Assembly (NCBI RefSeq): GCF_011319465.1
Contig: NZ_RCMB01000009.1
Coordinates: 1 to 64,000 of the forward strand
From: Candidatus Nitrosotalea sp. TS
GTDB lineage: Archaea; Thermoproteota; Nitrososphaeria; Nitrososphaerales; Nitrosopumilaceae
DNA: 64,000 bases
Direction of reading: 5' to 3'
The notes beneath the pieces are model-generated. The model saw nothing but the letters and a program-made list of their open reading frames with translations, ran no database searches and was not told the DNA's origin. Below, in pieces: positions 1-9,673 of the stretch. Position 1 is the first letter of the stretch; each line of letters begins with the position of its first letter. The position numbers were made by a program, and so were the translations under genes.

Positions 1-30
1 TTGTTCATATCACCTCGTAATTTGAGACGG

Positions 31-404
31 TTAACTTTCCATGATTTTGAAAAATCTTTCCGTCTCTTTTTCTATATCAACCAACTTTTCCAACTCCAAC
101 TTGATGTCATCCAAAACAGACTTGTAGTCTTCCTTGTACACTTCTTTTAATACAGTTCTCAGATATTCCGGACGCTCGTAACAATCCATAACGGTACAAT
201 GTACAGAGAATCAATTCTAGCCATCACCAGATGATAATTGGTGTTTCCCCTTCTCATCAAGACTACCTCCACACAGGTCATAAAGGCCAGTTTGTTTTGC
301 TCCCGTGCAGAATGCATCACCGTGACCCACATGCAATGTTTTATAATATTTTGTATCACGGATTTGAAATTGATGACATTTGTCATTACCACATGTTTAA
401 GCAA
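31..404 (-). CDS. Conserved hypothetical protein (frameshifted)
   Basis: No function recognised. The C-terminal half, starting at an ATG at 189, encodes a charged helical segment (MDCYERPEYLRTVLKEVY) ending at 31. The upstream part reads in another frame from 404 and contains NYHLVMARIDSLY. A one-base shift near 203 joins the two into one protein of about 120 residues with a continuous charged, Tyr-rich character. No signal peptide, membrane segment or metal motif is visible. The true start is uncertain: 404, or an internal Met (MHSAREQ). The break resembles the many other single-base frameshifts in this window. Confidence 0.5.
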
Positions 405-458
405 GTTGACAAGTATTTCATGCTAGAAGTTACGGTTTAGTTTACCCCACCGGCTTTG

Positions 459-1011
459 CTATAGCCCTTGCAATTTTCTTTTCTTTCTTTCCTTCATTAT
501 TACCCAGCCAAACCCAATACTTGCTACTCCACAGATAGCTGCTTCCACGGTAATTCTTAGCAGAGTGTTTACTCCAGGTTGATGGAGAACCGATAGGTTA
601 TAGCTTACAGGTTCATTCTGACTATCTGAAATGTCTAGAGTATAGCTTCCCGGTTGTACTATCCACACAGTACGAGTCTGTTGTATCAATTCCTTTTAGA
701 TCTATTACATTAGTGTCAGTCTGTGCACAGTCTGCATTGTCACTGTCTCCTTGAGGACATAGTGTAACAGTTGGATTTCCCTGAGTAATCTGTATTTTTA
801 CATACTTGTCATTTTGGGCAACATCTACTGTCAAAAGAGAATTTTGCACTCCAGAGTCAGCATTTGCAAAGTTTATCGTATCAGATACAATTGGGGTTTC
901 TTCAAGTTCTGAAATTCTGACAAGGGTGGAACCAAACCACACAAGAAGACATATGCTGACAATTTCTGCTATAACGTAAAATTTAAAATTCAAAGCAAAT
1001 TCCTTTCCCAC
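459..1011 (-). CDS. Membrane-anchored hypothetical protein, two TM segments (frameshifted)
   Basis: The protein has an N-terminal hydrophobic helix around residues 12-33 (IAEIVSICLLVWFGSTLV). An extracytoplasmic-looking domain of about 110 residues with a Cys pair follows. A second transmembrane helix (LLRITVEAAICGVASIGFGW) lies just before a basic tail (KERKKRKLQ). The reading frame changes near 660-690, so the two halves appear separately; restored length is about 180 residues. The topology suggests a surface or periplasm-like domain held by two helices. The basic tail fits a cytoplasmic C-terminus. No family recognised. Confidence 0.55.
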
Positions 1012-1198
1012 ATTCGTGCCAAAGGATAGATTCGTCCATGCAATACTATATCGCTATACACGCTTTTAGCATTTGTTCTGATTCTATCTGGGCAAATTTT
1101 GTCAATCCACGATCTTCTTTTTAACTACAAGTACTCCCGTGTATTCAAAATCCTACAATGACAAGTGTTTACAAAATCAATACTTGTGAATTGACTAT

Positions 1199-1468
1199 CT
1201 ATGTTATACTGGCTGGCTTTATTTCCACATCGTCTCGATTATAGAATATCTTTTCGGGAGATATGGTAATAGTACAGTTTCGCTTAAACTTCATCTCTCT
1301 TCCATTTCCGATAGTATCTTTGAAGAGCACTCTAGGATCATCGTTGATATCAATTGAATATTGTTTTCCTTGCTTGGTTGTGTTTGGTGCCTTGCAACCT
1401 CGTACATCGATTAATTTGGAACAGCCCACAGAATTTGATTCATTCACAGACATGCAAAGATTCCCCAT
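1199..1468 (-). CDS. Small hypothetical protein
   Basis: An 89-residue frame with three Cys in its first 30 residues and a beta-rich charged C-terminal half (SIDINDDPRVLFKDT, CTITISPEKIFYN). No signal peptide or membrane helix. A TATA-like stretch (1473-1485 on the complementary strand) lies just upstream of the ATG. If it is the promoter, translation may begin at the second Met (MSVNESNS). The opposite-strand frame over the same DNA looks like a shadow because it is hydrophobic and low in charge. Real but unidentified; moderate certainty. Confidence 0.4.
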   Translation of the reverse strand: MGNLCMSVNESNSVGCSKLIDVRGCKAPNTTKQGKQYSIDINDDPRVLFKDTIGNGREMKFKRNCTITISPEKIFYNRDDVEIKPASIT

Positions 1469-1549
1469 TCATAACTATAAAAAAAGATTCCTGATATTGC
1501 CAATTATGAGATATTGTTTTCAAAATACAGTAAAATGATGATATTATGA

Positions 1550-1729
1550 CTACTTTCTTCTTCTTTGGCCTGGTTTATTTTGACCAGGAACTCGTTTTAG
1601 GATGAATCTTTTTCTAAAATTATCTCGATTTCTCGTAATTCCAATTTCTCCATGTCTTTCTCTTGATGGGACCTTTGGAGTTTGGCCTCTAACTTTACCT
1701 GCTTTAGTAAGCGAACCGTGAGTTGGCAC
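1550..1729 (-). CDS. rps30e: 30S ribosomal protein eS30
   Basis: A 59-residue basic protein. The N-terminal block HGSLTKAGKVRGQTPKV is the eS30 signature (eukaryotic form: HGSLARAGKVRGQTPKV). It ends in a very basic tail (KRVPGQNKPGQRRRK). The start is GTG at 1729; an in-frame stop lies two codons upstream, so no longer start is possible. The protein is a small-subunit ribosomal component bound to rRNA near the decoding region. Short length and the GTG start make this gene easy to miss. It lies between a hypothetical gene and a radical SAM gene on the same strand. Confidence 0.9.
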   Translation of the reverse strand: MPTHGSLTKAGKVRGQTPKVPSRERHGEIGITRNRDNFRKRFILKRVPGQNKPGQRRRK

Positions 1730-1797
1730 GAATTAGTTCATCTGGTGATGCAATTTATGTATTTGGTTTCTTCTACCAGTACTTTGTCTTGATTGTA

Positions 1798-3499
1798 TCA
1801 ATTACTCTTTCGGTGTTCTGCGCCTTTCTTTCTGGCATATTTTTCCATTGCACTCAATGGAACGCCGCCCAGAGTTTTTGCAAGAGTGGTGAATGCTTTT
1901 CTTCTAAGGGGACCGTTCTGTCCTGTTTTGTTCATGAATTTCTGAATTCCATACTTGAAGTTGTGCTGCCATGTCTTGTACATGACACCTAGCTGAGCTG
2001 CTGTCATCTCATTTCCAATATCGAAGAACTCTGATTTTTCAAGCAATCCAATTGGAACAAAAGTCAGAGGTGTTGTGGTAAACATTGATTCGGGTTGTTC
2101 TTTTTCTAGTTCACTGATGAGGCGTATGGTATCCCATGCATCTTCTTCAGTCTCGGCATTGTCCAATCCCATGATGAGTGTAAATGCAGGTATCCAGTGA
2201 TGTTCGTTCAACGTCTTGACTCCTTCCTTTACAACCCAATGCCATTCTTCTGGCTTGTACGGGGATAATTTTCTGTCTGCATATTTTCCAATCAATCGCA
2301 GGCTTCCTGTCTCAAAGCCACACTGGATTCCGATCTTGTTAGTTGAACTTGAATTAATGATTTTTGAAATATTTGGAATTAATTTTTCGTCAGCTATTGC
2401 GCCTGCAAGTGTGCCATGAGTAGGATTAGTGTGCACTACGCCAGCCGACATTACTGCAGTAAACAGCTCTTCGAGTGCTTCCCTGTTTGGAGCCATGTTC
2501 TTTGTCTTTCTTGGGTCAAGACCGTACACAAAGATATCATCACTGTGCAGCCAGGCGTTTCTCTGTCCGCCTTTTTTTATGTTGACCTCGATCTCACGTT
2601 TTACTTTCTCTGGAGGATAGTATCTAAGGGGTCTTAGGGTAACATCGCAGAATTTGCAGCCTCTTCCGCATCCTCGCATGACCTCGACCATTCCGTGCAT
2701 GCTAGGTTCTACGATATCAGGAATATCATCAATCTCAGGCTCATCCCAGTAATGGATGAATCTTCCGTGGAACTTTTCGGCATCTCTTCCAAATTCTTTT
2801 ACTTCAACTTTGAAATCGCTTTTAACAAAAGGATTCATGTTATCAAATTCTCCGCCGATTAATTTGTTAAAGAACTGACCAGCGTGACCGTCTATTTCAG
2901 GAGCAATGCCACCAAGCTCTCCTTCCAATACAGCATACAGGCCGTATTCTTGAATTTTCTTTGGATCGTAATTATATTGCCAAGTTCCTGACGCACCAAC
3001 AATTACTTTGGCATGACTTCCATTCTTTTTCTTTGCCTCGTTAATTTTTCTGTGTAAATGTGCATTGTAAAATTCGTCATATGATGTCTGCTTGCGACCA
3101 TAAGTGAATGTCATTGTAACAGGTCCCATTCCCAGCGGGTCCATTTCATATCGTACCAACAACTTCTGTTTCAGGACCAATGAATTTGTCAATGTGATCT
3201 GGATGGGCAACCACCACGTCCTCGCGTTTGTAACCGTCTCTCAATAGTGCGGCCTCTACCTTTCGCAATCCATATGGTGCATAATTGGCAACTCCATTTG
3301 TATGTGTGATAGGATTGCAAATGAAATCAAAGAGAATCTTTGGAGTTACTTGATCTTTTAAAAGAAAATACCACATGCTGTTTTTTGGTCTGTGTGGGTC
3401 AATTGCAGGAGCACAACCAAAGAATGTAGCCAAAGATATCCCACGATAGGGCGACATGAGTGTGCGATCAGCACTTAGGACGACTTTTGGGTGACCCAA
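1798..3499 (-). CDS. B12-binding-type radical SAM protein (frameshifted)
   Basis: About 565 residues once a frameshift near 3155 is repaired. The N-terminal part (MGHPKVVLSADRT...) resembles the B12-binding-like domain found in this radical SAM class. The central part carries the Fe-S motif RGCGRGCKFCDVT (C-x3-C-x2-C) that binds the [4Fe-4S] cluster and S-adenosylmethionine. The C-terminal third includes GIQCGFETGS and the ITLxMGL-like ending strands of the radical SAM barrel. The substrate cannot be deduced. It precedes pyrK on the same strand, with about 50 bases between them, but no functional tie to pyrimidine synthesis is evident. Confidence 0.85.
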
Positions 3500-3552
3500 T
3501 TTTCAATCTCAATGAATTCGTATAGCATTTTAAGGTTTCCTGTATTTCAAGT

Positions 3553-4338
3553 CTAATAGTTCTCCAACATGCCTGACTTGCTTCTGTGTGTGTACCCAAA
3601 TTCCTTGTTTGTAAGCAAATATCGACTGTCAAATACCGTGCCATCTTTGCATGCCAGCACATCTCCAAAGCAGCAACTTCCACAAAGTCCCATCCCGCAC
3701 TTCATCATTCTTTCGATACTGGCTTCTGCATAGATCTTGTTTTCAGAAGCAAGTTGTACCACTTTGTGCATCATTTTTTCAGGCCCACATGTATAGACTG
3801 CATCAAATTTACTTTCTTTGAGCAACCTCTGCATTATATCAGTAACAAGTCCTGATTCCCCATATGTTCCATCTTCAGTTACTACAATTACTTTGTGAGG
3901 GTTTTGTTCTAGAAGTTTATTTGCAAGCCCTTCAAAGAAAACCTCCTGTTTTGTTTTAGCACCCATCAGTATGGTAACATCATCAGTCTTTTTCAAAAAT
4001 GTCGCAAGTCTCATGAGTGGAACAAGCCCTGTCCCTCCACCCACAAGCAATAGCCTTCCCTGCCTTATGGTAAAGGAATTTCCATACGGACCCCTAACTC
4101 CAATTTGGTCCCCCGATTTTACAGAGTAAAGGGCGGTAGATGCCAAACCATGTTTTCTAACTGTAAAAGCGGCCTTTCCTTTTTCTTGCGATATCATTAT
4201 ACTCATTGGTAACTCGTTTACCCCTGGAATCCAAACCATTGCAAATTGCCCAGGTAATACCTTGGATAGAAAATCATCAGAGAAAACCAGAGTACGCACA
4301 GTTGGAGTCTCGTCTATTACCTTCTCAATTGTTACCAT
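3553..4338 (-). CDS. pyrK: Dihydroorotate dehydrogenase electron-transfer subunit (PyrK)
   Basis: A ferredoxin-reductase-type flavoprotein that passes electrons from class 1B dihydroorotate dehydrogenase to NAD. Visible are the FAD-domain beta strands (PGQFAMVWIPGV, GVRGPYGNSF), the nucleotide-binding GGGTGLVPL, and a C-terminal [2Fe-2S] motif CGMGLCGSC followed by a fourth Cys (VLACKDG). The start ATG at 4338 (MVTIEKVIDE) is chosen because it lies 10 bases after the pyrD stop; a longer reading to 4425 would overlap pyrD and adds an unrelated sequence. Cotranscription with pyrD is likely. Length of about 261 residues is typical for PyrK. Confidence 0.93.
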   Translation of the reverse strand: MVTIEKVIDETPTVRTLVFSDDFLSKVLPGQFAMVWIPGVNELPMSIMISQEKGKAAFTVRKHGLASTALYSVKSGDQIGVRGPYGNSFTIRQGRLLLVGGGTGLVPLMRLATFLKKTDDVTILMGAKTKQEVFFEGLANKLLEQNPHKVIVVTEDGTYGESGLVTDIMQRLLKESKFDAVYTCGPEKMMHKVVQLASENKIYAEASIERMMKCGMGLCGSCCFGDVLACKDGTVFDSRYLLTNKEFGYTHRSKSGMLENY

Positions 4339-4348
4339 TGTTGAAGAA

Positions 4349-5257
4349 TCAATATTTCTTTGCAATTCCAACCATATCACCAATTTTATGAAAATTTTTC
4401 TTTTCCATGTATTTTGATATTCCACTGTTTACTTCAGAAAACGTTCCGCCCAATTTTTCTGCAACAGCACTGCCAATCTGAACTGCACTGGCTCCTCCGA
4501 GTATAAATTCGACTGCATCTTCCCAGCTTGACACACCGCCGCAACCAATTATTGGAATGTCAAATTTTGACGATATTTCATAGACACATCGTACTGCGAT
4601 TGGCTTTATCGGCGTACCCGATAATCCACCTATCTTGTGGCTTAGAACGGGCCGCATGGTTTCAACATCAATTGCCATTGCCCGTACTGTATTTATTGCA
4701 GTTATTGCATCGATTCCTGCTTCGCAAGATGCCCTCACTGTTTCAAGATAATCAGATGAGCCAAGACCGACTTTGGCTATAACTGGAACCTTTGATGCTT
4801 TTTTTACTTCTCTGACTATTTTTTGTACAAGACTAGGATCGTCTCCGACTTCAAGCCCTACTTTTTCCACATGGGGACATGACAGGTTCAGCTCATATGC
4901 CAGAACTTTGACGTTCTCAAATTGTTTTATCATAAAAGTAAAGTCTTCTGGGATAGAGCCGACCAAGCTAACAACAATTGGAACTGTCGTGTTAGATGAA
5001 ATCATCTTTGCAAAATAAGGAGCACCTGGATTTGAAAGTCCGACTGCGTTTAGGTATCCACTTTTTACCCCAACTACAGTAGGATTTGGATATCCTTCCC
5101 AAGGCTCTTTGCTGAGCGATTTTGTTACAAGCGCACCTGCTCCTTCCTTATATAAGCGAGCAAAAATTTCAAGCGATATGCCAAGAATGCCTGAGGCAAG
5201 CATTGTGGGTCGTTCAAGTGATATTGGCCCCACATTTGTAGAGATGTCGGGAGTCAC
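4349..5257 (-). CDS. pyrD: Dihydroorotate dehydrogenase, class 1B catalytic subunit
   Basis: Catalyses oxidation of dihydroorotate to orotate, the fourth step of UMP synthesis, as a heterotetramer with PyrK. The 302-residue TIM-barrel protein shows the FMN-binding N-terminus (MLASGILG), ALVTKSLS, the catalytic Cys in NLSCPHVE (class 1 enzymes use Cys as base), and the phosphate-binding GCGGVSSWEDAVEFILGGA. The start is GTG at 5257. It is divergent from the Nop5 gene across a 70-base region holding both promoters. Its pathway partner pyrF lies about 23 kb away in this window. Confidence 0.95.
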   Translation of the reverse strand: MTPDISTNVGPISLERPTMLASGILGISLEIFARLYKEGAGALVTKSLSKEPWEGYPNPTVVGVKSGYLNAVGLSNPGAPYFAKMISSNTTVPIVVSLVGSIPEDFTFMIKQFENVKVLAYELNLSCPHVEKVGLEVGDDPSLVQKIVREVKKASKVPVIAKVGLGSSDYLETVRASCEAGIDAITAINTVRAMAIDVETMRPVLSHKIGGLSGTPIKPIAVRCVYEISSKFDIPIIGCGGVSSWEDAVEFILGGASAVQIGSAVAEKLGGTFSEVNSGISKYMEKKNFHKIGDMVGIAKKY

Positions 5258-5329
5258 TTCTAATTATAAAAAATGTTTGTCTTATAACAGTTGATGCAGG
5301 GCATTCAATGTTACCTTTTTTAGTAAGAC

Positions 5330-6617
5330 ATGAAAATGCTTTGTATGCATTCTGTGATTCTAACAGAGCTTGGTGTTGCAATTTTTGATAATAACAAATG
5401 TGTAAAATCAATCCCATTTAGAAATCCTGCAAAGGACTATATCGAATTAAAAAAAGAAATGTCCAACATTAATGAACTTGAACAATTTCTCTCCAAAATA
5501 GGAACAAGCGTATCTGTCAATGATACAAGCCTTCTCAAAATTCTAAAGAAAAGATCAATAGATGCGGAACTTATGGAGGAGAGCAAGATAGAAACAATCC
5601 AGTCCTCCAAACTCAGAGTACTTGTAGACTCGGGTTTTGCAACAAATGAAGGCGATGCCAGAGGAAAACTAAGAGAATTTGCAATGCAGCTTTCTTCTTC
5701 AAAGGTTACAGAGATCTCCGAGAGTCCAGATCTTCACATTATCCAAGCTATTGGCGCACTCGATGAGACTGACAAAATAATCAACCTGCTAAGCTCAAGG
5801 CTCAGAGAGTGGTATGGTCTTCACTTTCCAGAGCTAGACAATCTAATTGATACAATCATTGGTTATTCTAAAATAGTTCTGGCAGGCAACAGGGACAACC
5901 TCAATCAACAAGTGTATGTAGATGCAGGATTTCCTGATGAAAAGGTGGAGATGCTATCTCTTTTGCAAGCAAAAAGCAGAGGAGGACAAATTTCTGATGA
6001 GAATCTTGCCATAGCACAAAATCTTGCAAAACAAATCCTGGAGCTATCTGAGTTGAGAGCCAATTTAGAAAAACACATAGAGTCTCAGATGCAAGTAATC
6101 GCTCCAAATCTTTCTGGAATTTTAGGAACTTCGGTAGGAGCCAGAATACTTGGAAGAGCTGGAAGTCTTAAAAGATTAGCTACCATGCCTGCAAGTACAA
6201 TTCAGGTATTGGGTGCAGAAAAGGCACTTTTCCGCGCTCTAAAGACCGGTGCGCAACCTCCAAAACACGGCCTATTATTCCAACACACTCTAGTTCATGC
6301 AGCTCCCAAATGGCAACGAGGCAAGATTGCAAGGGCAATAGCAGCCAAGGCAGCACTTGCTGCAAGAGTGGATGTTTTTGGGGCAGGAAGAAACTGATAC
6401 GCTCTTTGAAAAATTAAACGTAAGAATTACCGAGATTGGAGAAAAATACAAAGATCCTCCACCTGAGAGACCAGCACCACCCATGCAGCAACGTAGACAG
6501 TTTGATCAAAGAGGAGGAGGCGGAGGAAGACGTGGCGGTGACTTTGGCAGACAAAGAGACAAAAAGAACGACTGGCAACAGTCAAAACGAAGGAAATTTG
6601 GAAAACGAAGAAGATAA
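5330..6617 (+). CDS. nop5: C/D box RNP core protein Nop5 (NOP56/58 family; frameshifted)
   Basis: Structural core of box C/D sRNPs that place 2'-O-methyl groups on rRNA and tRNA. It bridges L7Ae-bound guide RNA and fibrillarin. After an N-terminal fibrillarin-binding domain comes a coiled coil and the Nop domain (APNLSGILGTSVGARILGRA, GAEKALFRALKTG, HGLLFQHTLV), then a Gly/Arg/Lys-rich tail ending KRRKFGKRRR. A one-base shift near 6385 separates the tail from the Nop domain. Restored length is about 429 residues. It overlaps the start of the fibrillarin gene, the usual archaeal arrangement. Confidence 0.95.
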
Positions 6618-7272
6618 CATTTTCTGGGTTAAGATTGATGGAGAAAAAAGGCTTGCAACTTTAAATCTCGTTCCAGGAAACCAAGTTTACAAAGAAAAAC
6701 TAGTAAAAATCAAGGATGAGGAGTTCAGGGCATGGGATCCGTACAGAAGCAAGCTTGGCTCAGCCATAATGAATAATCTCAGTGCTCTTCCAATAGTTAG
6801 AAAATCACGAGTTCTTTACCTTGGAGTTTCCACCGGAACAACCGCAAGTCATGTTTCAGATATCGTAGGCCCAAGCGGGATTGTATTTGCTGTTGAGCAT
6901 ACAAGCAGAGTCGCGCGAGAATTTCTTGACAGAGTTGCATCTTACAGATCAAACATAGTAGCCCATTCTTCAAGATGCAAGAAATCCCAAAGAGTATTTT
7001 TCAGTTTATGGAACTGTCGATGTTGTCTACGTTGACATTGCCCAACCAGACCAGACCGAGATTGCCATCCTGAATTGTAAGACGTATCTAAAAAAAGACG
7101 GTTTTCTCATGCTTGTAATAAAGACGCGAAGCATAGATGTTACAAAAGATCCTGCAGAAATAACACGCAATGAGGCCAAGAAACTAAAAGACAATTTTGA
7201 GATAGTCCAAGAGATCAACTTGGCGCCATATGAGAAGGATCATAGCATGATCGTTGCAAAATATCTCGGATA
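6598..7272 (+). CDS. flpA: Fibrillarin-like rRNA/tRNA 2'-O-methyltransferase (frameshifted)
   Basis: S-adenosylmethionine-dependent methyltransferase of the C/D box sRNP. The SAM-binding motif VLYLGVSTGTTASHV and the family core VVYVDIAQPDQTEIAI with the downstream MLVIKTRSID are clear. A likely one-base insertion near 6960 shifts the frame; restoring it gives VPILQDARNPKEYF, the expected family sequence. The start is taken as TTG at 6598 (LENEEDNIFWVKIDG), overlapping the nop5 end by 20 bases. No in-frame ATG lies near this point. The gene ends two bases before the converging RNase HII gene. Confidence 0.93.
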
Positions 7273-7274
7273 AT

Positions 7275-7895
7275 TCAGTTTACACCGAGTAGAACCTTTA
7301 CTGGTTTCCAGCTCTTCCTTACAAATTTTGGCGGTGTTCCATTCAAGTTAATTTCACCTTTGATGAAATTCATCGTCTTAGAATCTGATGGATAGCCGCT
7401 TCCCACGTTAAAGTTCTTTCTTATCTTTTCAATTGCTCTGTCTCTATTTACCTTGGCTATGATAGAAGCTGCAGAAACAACTGGGAATTTTGCATCAGCG
7501 TGGTGACTAGAGTGCACTTTTTTGGCGTGAGCAAGTTTTGAGATTAACAGCCCAAATCTTTTTGGATTTACGTCGCATGAGTCAACGTATGAAGAATCAG
7601 GCTTTAGTTTGGCAATTACTTTTGCCATGTATTTTCCCTCCAGTTGGTTCAATTCGTTCTTTTTCACACTTTGATCTATAACATGCGGCGGAATTCTTGC
7701 CACATAATAGTCATCCACTATTGCAAGTATTTTTTTGTATAAATTCTCCCGCGCATTAGGGCTAAGCTGCTTTGAGTCCTTGACCCCAATATCAGAAAGT
7801 CGTTTTATTTTGTTGCGTTCAATGCATATGCCTGCAATAACAAGCGGACCAATGACTGATCCCCTTCCAGCGTCATCTACTCCGCATACTAACAT
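7275..7895 (-). CDS. rnhB: Ribonuclease HII
   Basis: Cleaves the RNA strand of RNA-DNA hybrids and removes misincorporated ribonucleotides. The acidic active site is visible: GVDDAGRGSVIGP at the N-terminus, the VKDSKQL block, YVDSCDVNP, and HHADAKFPVVSAASIIAKV with its conserved Asp. The length of 206 residues is normal for archaeal type II enzymes. The gene converges on fibrillarin with only two bases between their stop codons and diverges from trm1. Confidence 0.95.
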   Translation of the reverse strand: MLVCGVDDAGRGSVIGPLVIAGICIERNKIKRLSDIGVKDSKQLSPNARENLYKKILAIVDDYYVARIPPHVIDQSVKKNELNQLEGKYMAKVIAKLKPDSSYVDSCDVNPKRFGLLISKLAHAKKVHSSHHADAKFPVVSAASIIAKVNRDRAIEKIRKNFNVGSGYPSDSKTMNFIKGEINLNGTPPKFVRKSWKPVKVLLGVN

Positions 7896-7942
7896 TTGAG
7901 TTGTTCTTGCGCTAGATGTATTAAATCATTTTAGATTACATC

Positions 7943-9079
7943 ATGCAATTGGAATCAGATCTTGCTGAAATAGTTGAGGGCACTACCAGGCTTCTAGTGC
8001 CCAAGGGGGCATTAGTAGAGAAAGTCCCCCCAATGGAACCTGCTTTCTTCAATCCAAGAGCGAAAATAAACAGAGACTTTTCCATAATAGCATATGCCGC
8101 ATTTCTAAAAACTTTCAAGGGTCCCAAAGTCTTTCTTGATTCGCTTGCAGGCATAGGTGCAAGGAGTGTCAGGGTCGCAAATGAATTGAATTCAGTAGAG
8201 AAAGTTTTCATCAATGACGTAAATCCAAAAGCTCTAGAGATTGCAGAAAATATCGCTAAATTAAACAATGTTACAAATTGTGTTTTCTCAGAAAACGAGG
8301 CTTGCAGGTTTCTTAGCTTACATTCTAAAAGAGATCAGAGAGGAGCAATTGTGGACATTGATCCATTTGGATCTCCATCAAAATACATTGATTGTGGAAT
8401 AAGGGCTGCATTTCACGGTGGCCTTCTTTCTGTTACAGCTACAGACCTTACAGTGTTACATGGCCTATTTCCTGCTGCATGTAAGCGAAAGTATTATGGT
8501 GTTCCAGTCAGGGTTGAATACGGAGACGAAATTGCGCTCAGGCTAATTCTTGGGTGCATAAACATAGTTGCAGGAAGACTGGATGTGAAGATAGTACCTC
8601 TGTTTGTGCAAAATAACATGCATTACTACAAGGCATACGTCAAAGTGCTTGTTAAAACAAGCGATAAGGACGAAATGGGATACATTTTACATTGTAAAAA
8701 TTGCGGCAATAGGCATGTTACAAGCGAAGTCAAATACGAATGTGAGGTTTGCAATTTGAAGGCAGAGCTTGCAGGTCCACTCTGGATTGGAAATCTCTAC
8801 AACAAGGACTTTGTAAATGAAATGATTATTGAAGAAAAACAATTTCAAGTTGATAAATCATGCAAGAAGATACTAGAAAGATGCATAGATGAAACAGATA
8901 TGCCTCCCACATACTTTACAATTGACGAGCTTGCCCACATGAAACACTCTGCACCAATATCACTGGCAAAAACAATAGAAAAAATCCAAGGTGCAGGCTT
9001 TAGAGCAAGTGCAACAAGCCTTAATCCTGCAGCTTTTAAAACAGATGCCCGTGTAGATGAAGTATTGTCTATAATCTAG
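7943..9079 (+). CDS. trm1: tRNA (guanine26-N2)-dimethyltransferase Trm1
   Basis: Makes N2,N2-dimethylguanosine at position 26 of tRNA using SAM. Seen: NPRAKINRDFS, the SAM loop DSLAGIGARSVRVANE, the DIDPFGSP catalytic motif typical of N2-guanine methyltransferases, TATDLTVLHG, and a zinc-binding insertion with two CxxC pairs (CKNCGNRH and CEVC). The C-terminal region (HMKHSAPISLAKTIEKIQGAGFRASATSLNP) matches the family's last domain. Length is 378 residues, start ATG. It converges on the RlmE-like gene with a four-base overlap of their 3' ends. Confidence 0.95.
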   Translation: MQLESDLAEIVEGTTRLLVPKGALVEKVPPMEPAFFNPRAKINRDFSIIAYAAFLKTFKGPKVFLDSLAGIGARSVRVANELNSVEKVFINDVNPKALEIAENIAKLNNVTNCVFSENEACRFLSLHSKRDQRGAIVDIDPFGSPSKYIDCGIRAAFHGGLLSVTATDLTVLHGLFPAACKRKYYGVPVRVEYGDEIALRLILGCINIVAGRLDVKIVPLFVQNNMHYYKAYVKVLVKTSDKDEMGYILHCKNCGNRHVTSEVKYECEVCNLKAELAGPLWIGNLYNKDFVNEMIIEEKQFQVDKSCKKILERCIDETDMPPTYFTIDELAHMKHSAPISLAKTIEKIQGAGFRASATSLNPAAFKTDARVDEVLSII

Positions 9080-9673
9080 TTTCCAAGATAGCCCAAGCAG
9101 ACATGATACAATTCACTGCTTGTTCTTCTGCTGGCTTTGGGTTTTTTTAGCTGTACTTTGGCAAACTTTTTCTTCATATAGTCTCGGAATTCATTTGAAT
9201 ATTCACCGTCAAAGACCTTAAACAGCGCATTGCCTTTTCGCGCAAGAACGTGATCCATTATCTTGCTTGCAGCATAGTTTAGAGAGATTTGACGACCGTG
9301 ATCCATAGACCAGGTACCAGTAATTTGTGGAGAAATGTCGCATATTACAGCATTTATCTTTCCACCAAAATAGTCAAAGATTGATTCTACAATTGATTCA
9401 TCTTCAATGTCACCGCGTATTATGTGTGGCATTTGGAATCTCTTCAACAAATGCTTTGTCGATTCCCATAACTTTTCCCCTGTTCCCTGCCAATTCAAGA
9501 GCTACCTGAGTCCATCCTCCCGGAGAACATCCCAAATCCAAAACGTGAAACCCCGGTCCGATAATTCTGTAAGAGAGGTTTAGTTCTTTGAGCTTGTATG
9601 CAGCTCTGCTCCTATACCCCTCTTGATGAGCTAATCTCCTATACAGATCACGACGTGCGTCTAATAGTTTCAT
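9076..9673 (-). CDS. rlmE: RlmE/FtsJ-family 23S rRNA 2'-O-methyltransferase (frameshifted)
   Basis: An RrmJ-type SAM-dependent methyltransferase, expected to methylate a uridine in the large-subunit A-loop. The N-terminal part shows YRSRAAYKLKELN and the SAM loop VLDLGCSPGGWTQVAL. The other frame continues IRGDIEDES, AVICDISPQITGTWSMDH and the Lys-containing KVFDGEY block. The shift lies near 9425. Restored length is about 198 residues. The K-D-K catalytic residues of the family appear to be present. The 4-base overlap with the upstream gene suggests translation coupling. Confidence 0.92.

Noticed and set aside
1263-1538. Plus-strand frame opposite the 89-residue protein
   Set aside because: Hydrophobic, low charge and without pattern; a shadow of the minus-strand frame.
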